Position numbers and translations under genes: made by a program. Positions 46,088-52,230 of a stretch of DNA of 64,000 bases are shown in pieces. How positions within the stretch are numbered: the stretch's first letter is position 1; the number at the start of each line of letters is the position of its first letter. Origin of the DNA: DASQMT01 sp963839615 (GTDB lineage: Bacteria; Actinomycetota; Thermoleophilia; Solirubrobacterales; Solirubrobacteraceae); the NCBI GenBank assembly GCA_963839615.1, contig CAWIVY010000012.1, positions 62,001 to 126,000 on the forward strand. Reading direction: 5' to 3'. The notes under the pieces were generated by a model, which saw nothing but the letters and a program-made list of their open reading frames with translations, was not told where the DNA came from and did not search any database.

Positions 46088-46750
46088 GTGGAGTTCGTTC
46101 GCGGCAGAGTCGGTCTCGATGCGCACTGGGATGCCGCCTACGCGGACGGCGACGAAGACCGGAGCTGGACCCAGGAGCAGCCGGCCGAGTCGCTGGAGGC
46201 GCTCGCGGTCACAGCCCCACGCCCGGACGCGCCGCTGATCGATGTCGGTGGCGGCTCCTCACGCCTGACCGCCGCCCTGCTCGACGCCGGGCACTCCGAC
46301 ATCACCGTCCTGGACATCTCGGAGGCGGCGCTCGACCTCGCCCGGCGGCGCCTCGGCCCGCGGGCGGATACGGTCACCTGGCTCGTCGCGGACCTTCTGA
46401 CCTGGCGGCCGACGCGGCAGTACGCCACCTGGCACGACCGGGCAGTCCTGCACTTCTTCACCGACCCCGTCGACCGGTCGCGCTACGCCGACACGCTCCG
46501 ATCCGCCCTGCTGCCGGGCGGCCACGCGATCATCGCCACCTTCGCCCCCGACGGCCCTGACCATTGCTCCGGCCTGCCGGTACAGCGCAGCTCGGCGCAC
46601 GACATCGCCGATCTCCTCGGCCACGGCTTCGAGCTGCTCCGGGCGCACGTCCGCGAGCATCGGACGCCGTCAGGTGCCGCTCAGCCGTTCACCTGGGTCA
46701 TCGCCCGACGGATCGACTCGACGGGCAGCCCCGCCGCGCGCCACGCCTGA
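46088..46750 (+). CDS. Class I SAM-dependent methyltransferase
   Basis: 220 residues starting at GTG 46088. The Rossmann-type SAM site is PLIDVGGGSSRLTAALLDAGHSDITVLDISEAAL (motif I glycines and the acidic residue ending beta-2). VTWLVADLLTW is motif II and LLPGGHAIIATFAPDGP is motif III. The N-terminal HWDAAYADGDEDRSWTQE is typical of thiopurine/small-molecule methyltransferase-like proteins. The substrate is unknown. Its last 70 bases overlap the convergent rhodanese gene. Confidence 0.83.
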   Translation: MEFVRGRVGLDAHWDAAYADGDEDRSWTQEQPAESLEALAVTAPRPDAPLIDVGGGSSRLTAALLDAGHSDITVLDISEAALDLARRRLGPRADTVTWLVADLLTWRPTRQYATWHDRAVLHFFTDPVDRSRYADTLRSALLPGGHAIIATFAPDGPDHCSGLPVQRSSAHDIADLLGHGFELLRAHVREHRTPSGAAQPFTWVIARRIDSTGSPAARHA

Positions 46751-47088
46751 AATCCTCCGGCGAGGTCAGTGGCGTGCGGGAAGCCGAGAACCTGGAGCGT
46801 GGCGGCGACGAGGCTCGACTGGTAGCCCTCGTTGCAGACGACGATCAGCCGCTTGTTGACGTCGCCTCCCAGCGACGGGTCGTTGTATCCGGAAGCCGGG
46901 TCGAGGCGCCATTCGAGGACGTTGCGCGGATAGAACAGCGCACCGGGTATCACGCCGTCGGCCTCGCGCTGGAGCTCGGAACGGATGTCGACCAGCACCG
47001 CGCCGCGTCTCACGGCGTCGGGAGCGTCGACCGGGTCGACGCGATCGAGACGCTCGCGCGACGCGGACAACAGATCGTTGATCGTCAT
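46681..47088 (-). CDS. Single-domain rhodanese-like sulfurtransferase
   Basis: 135 residues from ATG 47088. VRRGAVLVDIRSELQREADGVIPGALFYPRNVLEW is the CH2A region. The active-site loop VVCNEGYQSSLVA (Cys about 85) and GFPHATDLAGGFQAWRAAGLPV complete the domain. Rhodaneses carry sulfane sulfur on the loop Cys; the CNEGYQS loop is longer and less basic than thiosulfate-type CRxGxR, so the donor may differ. No partner domain is present. Confidence 0.85.
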   Translation of the reverse strand: MTINDLLSASRERLDRVDPVDAPDAVRRGAVLVDIRSELQREADGVIPGALFYPRNVLEWRLDPASGYNDPSLGGDVNKRLIVVCNEGYQSSLVAATLQVLGFPHATDLAGGFQAWRAAGLPVESIRRAMTQVNG

Positions 47089-47162
47089 GCGAGCAGCCAC
47101 ACCAGGCCAACTCTTCCACATTGCTGTGCCTCGGTTCCAGTGACGCTGGAGCCAAGCGTCGC

Positions 47163-48593
47163 TCAGGCTAGGCCGCGGCGCGCGAACACGGAGGCCAGGC
47201 GGTCAACGTCGGGGCCCAGGCGCCGAGGGTCCTCGATCGGCGGGAACGCGGTGCGGACCTCGCGCAGGTACGGCGCGAGCGCCGGCGGCGGGGATTGGGA
47301 CCCGGCGTGTAGCGCCTGTGAGACGAGCACCGCGAGCACCGCCAATACGCGTTCCAGGCAGGTACCGACGGCGTCGGCCTTGCCCCAGGCGAGGAACGCC
47401 GGCGACGGCAGGTCGTTCTGGCCGAAGCCGCCCAGGCCCAGCACGGTCGTCTGAGCGAGCGTCCTGGCTTCCTCGGCGTAGCCCGCGGCGACCATGTGCA
47501 GGGACTTGGCGCGCCACTCGCCGGAAAGCAGCGGCGCGCTGACCGGATGCTGGAAGAGCTTGTCCACGTGGCGCTGGGCGAGCTGGGCGAGGTCGGCCCA
47601 CGCGTGCGCCAGCCCGTCCAGCGCCGGGTGGGCGCGATCGTTGTGGTAGCCACCGTTCGAGACGAGCGCACCGAGCGGGCGGCCCTCGCCGGGTGGGAGG
47701 AAGACCGGGTTGTCGGTCACGGAGGCCAGCGAGGAGCCGGCCGTCCGCTCGGCGTGCGCCTGGACCTCGCGCACCCGCCCGAGCACTCGAGGCAGCACGC
47801 GGTAGCTCACCGGCGCCTGATAGGCCTGGCGCTCGGCCACGCCGCCGTCCAGCAGCGCCGTGAGCGAGCGCAGGGCGTCGGCCTCGTGCTCGTCGCCCCA
47901 CAGCTCACCGAGCTCGGTCGCGAACGCCTCAAGCGGCGCTCGGATCGCCTCGACGGAGAGGGCGAACGTGCGCTCGGCGAGATCGAGCCGGCCGCGCCCG
48001 GCCAGCGCCGCGTCGGCCACGAGGGCCGCGGCGCACGGCGACCCGTTGATCAGCGCCATCTTCTCCTTGGGCTCGAGCTCGAGCTGTTCGGCAAGCTCGC
48101 CGAACAGGTGCCCGAGGGCGAGGATCTCGCCCGCGCCGCCGTTGCCACGAGCGGGGACGGCGGGCAACGAGCGGCCGTCGAGCATGGCGGCCACCGCCGC
48201 GCCGACGTGCGCCCGCGCGCCCGCGTGACCCTCGACGAGGTTGGCCAGGCGAGCGAGCACGATCGCGCGCACGACGCGCTCGGGCAGCGGCTCGCCGAAC
48301 GAGGACGCGGTCCACAGCCCCGGCGGCCTGGACGTGCGGGCCGCCTCCGTGAGGGGCTTGCTCCCGGCGTCACCCGGCCCGGTCGTGACGCCGTACAACA
48401 ACGCCTCCGGGTCCTCGGCCAACCGGGCGTCCACGTACGCGGTCAACGCGGCGTGCCCGCGGTCCATCTGCTCGGCGACCGCGGACGCGAGCTCGACGCC
48501 CTCGCCCTCCCAGGCGACCCGCCGCACGGCCTCGAGCGTCAGGTCTCCCCGGCTTGCGACGACAACCGCCACCGTTCGACCTGCCTCACTCAC
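47163..48593 (-). CDS. HAL/PAL-family aromatic amino acid lyase homologue lacking the MIO tripeptide
   Basis: About 476 residues from GTG 48593, whose start lies inside the RidA gene. The fold marks of the histidine/phenylalanine ammonia-lyase family are present: LLYGVTTGPGDAG (catalytic Tyr loop), KEKMALINGSPCAAALVADAALAG, QAPVSYRVLPRVLG and SLASVTDNPVFLPPGEG. Where active enzymes have GASGD, whose Ala-Ser-Gly cyclises to the MIO cofactor, this protein reads ARGNGGAGEILALGH (about residues 143-157): no Ser, and apparently one residue shorter. It cannot form MIO in the normal way, so it is either a pseudoenzyme or uses other chemistry. Coupled to a RidA gene. Confidence 0.78.
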   Translation of the reverse strand: MSEAGRTVAVVVASRGDLTLEAVRRVAWEGEGVELASAVAEQMDRGHAALTAYVDARLAEDPEALLYGVTTGPGDAGSKPLTEAARTSRPPGLWTASSFGEPLPERVVRAIVLARLANLVEGHAGARAHVGAAVAAMLDGRSLPAVPARGNGGAGEILALGHLFGELAEQLELEPKEKMALINGSPCAAALVADAALAGRGRLDLAERTFALSVEAIRAPLEAFATELGELWGDEHEADALRSLTALLDGGVAERQAYQAPVSYRVLPRVLGRVREVQAHAERTAGSSLASVTDNPVFLPPGEGRPLGALVSNGGYHNDRAHPALDGLAHAWADLAQLAQRHVDKLFQHPVSAPLLSGEWRAKSLHMVAAGYAEEARTLAQTTVLGLGGFGQNDLPSPAFLAWGKADAVGTCLERVLAVLAVLVSQALHAGSQSPPPALAPYLREVRTAFPPIEDPRRLGPDVDRLASVFARRGLA

Positions 48594-48981
48594 CGATCCA
48601 GGCGATGGCCTCGATCTCGACCAGCATCTCGGGCTCCGCGAGCGGCGCCTGCACCGTGGTGCGCGCGGGCGGCTTGTCGGGGAAGAACGAGGCGAACACA
48701 TCGTTCATCGCCTGGAAGTAGCGGATGTCGGCGAGGTAGACGTTGCACTTGAGGACGTCGTCCAGCGTGGCGCCGCCCTCGCGGAGGACGGATTCGACGT
48801 TCGCGAGCACCTGGCGGGTCTGAGCGGTCGGATCTCCGAGCCCGACGAGTTGCCCCTGGTCGTCCCAGGACACCTGCCCCGACGTGTACACGAAACCGCC
48901 GGCAGTGCTGCCGGGCGAGTACGGGTATTCGGGCTTGGGAAGGAATGTGAGATTGGGCGGTTGGAGCGCGCGCTTTGCCAT
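48586..48981 (-). CDS. RidA-family protein (second copy)
   Basis: 131 residues. FLPKPEYPYSPGSTAGGFVYTSGQVSWD, CNVYLADIRYFQAMNDVF and PARTTVQAPLAEPEMLVEIEAIAW mark the YjgF/RidA fold, with the substrate-binding Arg in PARTT. It is clearly diverged from the copy at 7891: it has Glu-Pro-Glu in place of Leu-Gly-Ala before the last strand, typical of RidA subgroups 4-7. AGGAGAG precedes the ATG at 48981. The stop overlaps the start of the lyase-like gene by 8 bases, so the two are translationally coupled. Confidence 0.88.
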   Translation of the reverse strand: MAKRALQPPNLTFLPKPEYPYSPGSTAGGFVYTSGQVSWDDQGQLVGLGDPTAQTRQVLANVESVLREGGATLDDVLKCNVYLADIRYFQAMNDVFASFFPDKPPARTTVQAPLAEPEMLVEIEAIAWIGE

Positions 48982-49022
48982 CGGCTCTCTCCTCATCGTT
49001 CGGTGTTGGAGACGGAACCGAC

Positions 49023-49565
49023 CTAGGCCCGCCACTTCACGCTGCACCCGCGCGCCTGCGTCTCGGGCTCCGCGACCGCCTCGCCCGCGAGCACCGCGTC
49101 GAGCGCGCTGCGCAGCCAGGCGGCGTCCTGGGAGGGGTCCCGGTGGTCGGCGTCCGGCGCGCCGCGATAGGCAAGCCGCTGCTTCCCGTCGAGCACGAAG
49201 ACGTGCGGCGTGACCTCGGCGCCGAGCGCGCGCGCCACGTCCTGGGACTCGTCGTGCAGGTACGGATACGGCCATCCGTGCTCGTCCACGAAGCGCTTCA
49301 TGCGATCGGGCGAATCGGCCGGGTAGCGCGTCGCGTCGTTGGCGTGGATGGCGAGGAAGCGGACGCCGCGGGGTGCGTACTCCTCGGCCACCGCGCGCAG
49401 TCGCGGGTTCCACGCGATCACGTACGGGCAGTGCAGGCAGCTGACGACCAGCACGGTGGCCGGAGGAGCGTCGGCCAGCGGCACGCGGTGTTCGGCGCCC
49501 TCGGTGTCGCGAAGCGCGAACGCCGGGACGGTGTCGCCGAGCTGCAGGGAGGTCGTGGTCGACAT
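49023..49565 (-). CDS. Redoxin/thioredoxin-fold protein (AhpC/TSA-like)
   Basis: 180 residues. LGDTVPAFALRDTEGAEHRVPL opens a peroxiredoxin/TlpA-like domain. The redox centre is VVSCLHCPYVIAWNPR with a CLHC motif, followed by RFLAIHANDATRYPADSP and AEVTPHVFVLDGKQRLAYRG with the cis-Pro (TP) loop. A third Cys near the C-terminus (ARGCSVKWRA) may be a resolving Cys. No signal peptide, so cytosolic. It is probably a thiol-disulfide reductase or peroxidase. TACGCT 6 nt before ATG 49565 indicates a leaderless mRNA. Confidence 0.85.
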   Translation of the reverse strand: MSTTTSLQLGDTVPAFALRDTEGAEHRVPLADAPPATVLVVSCLHCPYVIAWNPRLRAVAEEYAPRGVRFLAIHANDATRYPADSPDRMKRFVDEHGWPYPYLHDESQDVARALGAEVTPHVFVLDGKQRLAYRGAPDADHRDPSQDAAWLRSALDAVLAGEAVAEPETQARGCSVKWRA

Positions 49566-49571
49566 GCTCTG

Positions 49572-49577
49572 AGCGTA
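49572..49577 (-). promoter_or_regulatory. -10 hexamer TACGCT, leaderless start of redoxin
   Basis: TACGCT on the minus strand ends 6 nt before ATG 49565. Confidence 0.45.
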
Positions 49578-49596
49578 GAGAACGGCGTGTCGTCGC

Positions 49597-49602
49597 TACG
49601 GT
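49597..49602 (+). promoter_or_regulatory. -10 hexamer TACGGT, leaderless start of xthA
   Basis: TACGGT ends 7 nt before GTG 49610. The divergent redoxin and xthA promoters lie within 30 bases of each other. Confidence 0.45.
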
Positions 49603-49609
49603 TTCGTCG

Positions 49610-50473
49610 GTGCGAATCGCGACCTGGAACGTCAACTCGGTCAAGCAGCGCATGCCGCGGTTGCTGCCGTGGCTGGATGAGCGGCGGCCGGACGTGGTCT
49701 GCCTGCAGGAGACCAAGCTCGCGGACGCGGCGTTCGCCGAGCTGCTCGGCGACGAGCTCGACGCTCGCGGCTATGAGGTGGCGGCCCACGGCGAGGCGAC
49801 GTGGAACGGCGTGGCGATCCTCTCGCGCGTGCGGCTCGAGGACGTCGTCGCGGGAGTGGCCGGCGCGCCGGGCTTTCCGCATCCTGAGGCCCGCGCGGTG
49901 TCGGCCACGTGTGACGGTATCCGCGTCGTCTCCGTGTACGTGCCGAACGGGCGCACGCCGGGCTCCGAGCACTACGAGTACAAGCTGGCCTGGCTGGCTT
50001 CGCTGCGGGAGATGGTCGCCGCCGGGCCGGAGGCGACGGTCGTGTGCGGCGACATCAACATCGCGCCGACCGACGACGACGTGTTCGATCCGGACGCCTA
50101 CGTAGGCCAGACCCACGTGACGCCGCCCGAGCGCGCCGCGCTGGCGGAGCTCCAGGCGCTCGGCCTGCGTGACGTCGTGCGCGATCGCTGGCCGAACGAG
50201 CGGGTCTTCAGCTACTGGGACTACCGGGCCGGGATGTTCCATCAGGACCTCGGGATGCGGATCGATCTGGTGCTGGCCGGCGCGCCGGTCGCCGGTCGCG
50301 TGCGCGCGGCATGGGTGGACCGGCACGCCCGCAAGGGCAGCGGGCCGAGCGATCACGCGCCCGTGATCGTCGACCTCGACGAGGCGCCCGACGGGGACAT
50401 CGGCCCGGTCGTGCCGCCGCCCTCCGCACCGGCGGCCAGGCGGCGCTCCGTCAAGCTCCCGCAGGCGCCGTAG
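49610..50473 (+). CDS. xthA: Exodeoxyribonuclease III / AP endonuclease
   Basis: 287 residues of the EEP phosphatase-nuclease fold. IATWNVNSVKQR (Asn), VVCLQETKLAD (metal-binding Glu), YVPNGRT, VVCGDINIAPTDDD (catalytic Asp-Asn), MRIDLVLAG and SGPSDHAPVIVD (catalytic Asp-His) are all intact. The enzyme cuts at abasic sites and removes 3' blocks in base excision repair. The C-terminal ~25 residues are a Pro/Arg tail not needed for catalysis. The LigD-type polymerase gene is convergent downstream, so two DNA-repair genes sit side by side. Confidence 0.92.
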   Translation: MRIATWNVNSVKQRMPRLLPWLDERRPDVVCLQETKLADAAFAELLGDELDARGYEVAAHGEATWNGVAILSRVRLEDVVAGVAGAPGFPHPEARAVSATCDGIRVVSVYVPNGRTPGSEHYEYKLAWLASLREMVAAGPEATVVCGDINIAPTDDDVFDPDAYVGQTHVTPPERAALAELQALGLRDVVRDRWPNERVFSYWDYRAGMFHQDLGMRIDLVLAGAPVAGRVRAAWVDRHARKGSGPSDHAPVIVDLDEAPDGDIGPVVPPPSAPAARRRSVKLPQAP

Positions 50474-50483
50474 CGGACCTTCG

Positions 50484-51548
50484 TCACCGCGCGCGGTCGC
50501 GATCGCGCGAGGGCTGAACGCGCTTCGGCTCTCCCGGCATCTTCGGATAGTCGGGCGGATAGGGCATGTCGCCGCGTCCCTCGCCCTCGTCGTTCTCGTA
50601 CATGTCCAGCAGCGGCTGCAGCGAGTGCACGGCGTCGTCGATCGTCTCGTGACGGTCGCCCACCTCGGCGAAGCGCTCGGGCATCGTCGCGACGGTGAAG
50701 TCCTCAGGCGCGACGCCGCCGAGCTCGTCCCACGTCAGCGGTGCGGAGACGGGCGCGCCCGGCTTCGGCCGGATGCTGTACGCGGAGGCGATCGTGCGGT
50801 CGCGCGCGTTCTGGTTGTAGTCGACGAAGATGCGCTCGCCGCGCTCCTCCTTCCACCACTTCGTCGTCACCTGGCCCGGGAGACGCCGCTCGAGCTCGCG
50901 GCCGAAGGCGATCGCGGCGTGGCGCACATCCGTGAACGTCCAGCGCGGCTCGATCCGGACGTAGATGTGGACACCCCGGCCCCCCGAGGTCTTCGGGAAG
51001 CCCGTGTAGCCGAGATCGCTCAAGAGCACGCGCGCCTCGGCGGCGACGCGCACGGCATCGGCGAAGTCCGTGCCCGGCTGCGGGTCCAGGTCGAGACGCA
51101 GCTCGTCCGGATGGTCGACGTCCTCGCGCCGGACCGGCCACGGGTGAAACGTGATCGTCCCCATCTGCGCCGCCCAGCCGACGACGGCCACCTCGGTCGG
51201 GCAGATCTCATCCGCGTGGCGACCGGAGGGGAACTGGATCCGCGCGGTCTCGACGTAGTCCGGGGCTCCACGCGGGATGCGCTTCTGGAAGAAGGCGTCG
51301 CCGCCGCCCTTCTCGCGCGTCGAGAGGACGATCCCCGGGTGCACGCCCTTCGGCCAGCGCTCGAGCGTCGTCGGCCGGCGGTGGAGCGCTCGCATGATGC
51401 CGTCTGCCACGGCGAGGTAGTACCTGACGACGTCGAGCTTGGTGACCGCGGCCGTGCGCTCGGTCGCGGGGAAGATCACGCGGTCGGGGCTCGACACTCG
51501 CAAGTCGCGCCCGCCGGCCTCGATGATGGTGGCGTCGGACGCAGCCAT
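50484..51548 (-). CDS. ligD: LigD-type polymerase (archaeo-eukaryotic primase fold), stand-alone
   Basis: 354 residues of the LigD polymerase/primase domain used in bacterial non-homologous end joining. FPKTSGGRGVHIYVRIEP, DELRLDLDPQPGTDF with the catalytic Asp-x-Asp pair, WWKEERGERIFVDYNQNARDRTIASAYSIRPKPGAPVSAPL and the 5'-phosphate-binding N-terminal region (WPKGVHPGIVLSTREKGGGDAFFQKRIP) are present. No ATP-ligase or phosphoesterase domain is attached, and no ku gene is nearby, so it must work with partners encoded elsewhere. The charged C-terminus (SRDRDRAR) is extra. Confidence 0.88.
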   Translation of the reverse strand: MAASDATIIEAGGRDLRVSSPDRVIFPATERTAAVTKLDVVRYYLAVADGIMRALHRRPTTLERWPKGVHPGIVLSTREKGGGDAFFQKRIPRGAPDYVETARIQFPSGRHADEICPTEVAVVGWAAQMGTITFHPWPVRREDVDHPDELRLDLDPQPGTDFADAVRVAAEARVLLSDLGYTGFPKTSGGRGVHIYVRIEPRWTFTDVRHAAIAFGRELERRLPGQVTTKWWKEERGERIFVDYNQNARDRTIASAYSIRPKPGAPVSAPLTWDELGGVAPEDFTVATMPERFAEVGDRHETIDDAVHSLQPLLDMYENDEGEGRGDMPYPPDYPKMPGEPKRVQPSRDRDRAR

Positions 51549-51619
51549 GCCCGGAGTTCTACGGCAACGGCGCCCCGCGGCGCTCGCTGCCGATCGCTGC
51601 GCCTAGTGTCTGGACGACC

Positions 51620-52188
51620 ATGGGCGACGCACCCGTCTACGCCGGCGATGCGGACCCCGCGCGCGACTCGGACTTCGCCCCCGGCGAGCTGCGGCATCTC
51701 GTCGCGGGGAATCGCGGACGCCTGCTGGATCCGCGGCGCACGCCCGTGACGGTTCGCGAGGTCGCCCCGGAGCGCGGCTCGTTCGTGATCCGTGTCGACG
51801 CCTTCGAGGACGCCGGCGCGAACTGGGGGCTGGGGTTGGAGGAGATCGGGCGCTTCCAGTTCGCACGCCCCGCGACGCGCGCGTCCGATGCGGCGCTCGG
51901 CCTGTGCCGCTACCGCGGCAAGGCGCCACGCGATCCCGACCTGTACGCCGGCTCGTGGACACGCGCCCGGCGCGCGGAGCATCTCCTGTACCGCCTCGCG
52001 TTCACCCAGGAGCTCTGGCTGCGCCGCGGTCGACAAGAGCTCACCCTCTATCGCGCGACTGCGAGCGACGAGGCCCTGCAGCTCGCCCGCCCTGCCACGT
52101 TCGTCTCCGCCACCTTCTCCAGGCCGATCGCCGGTTCCACGAGGCCGAGGCCGTCCTGCTCGCCGATCCGTCGAAAGCCGCCTTCTAG
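51620..52188 (+). pseudogene. Conserved-looking protein of unknown function, likely -1 frameshift near 52133
   Basis: The frame from ATG 51620 gives 170 residues rich in Arg and Asp (for example GELRHLVAGNRGRLLDPRRTPV, FVIRVDAFEDAGANWGLGLEEIGRFQF, LAFTQELWLRRGRQELTLYRA). Near 52133 the plausible continuation FHEAEAVLLADPSKAAF moves to another frame and stops at 52188, just before the ribosome-binding site of the next gene. Adding one base gives 189 residues; reading on without it runs 70 bases into the next gene as low-complexity sequence. No family recognised. TAGTGT lies 10 nt before the start. Confidence 0.55.
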
Positions 52189-52230
52189 CCCGCAATGCAG
52201 CGGCGGGCGAAGTGGGGGAGAATGCCGTCG

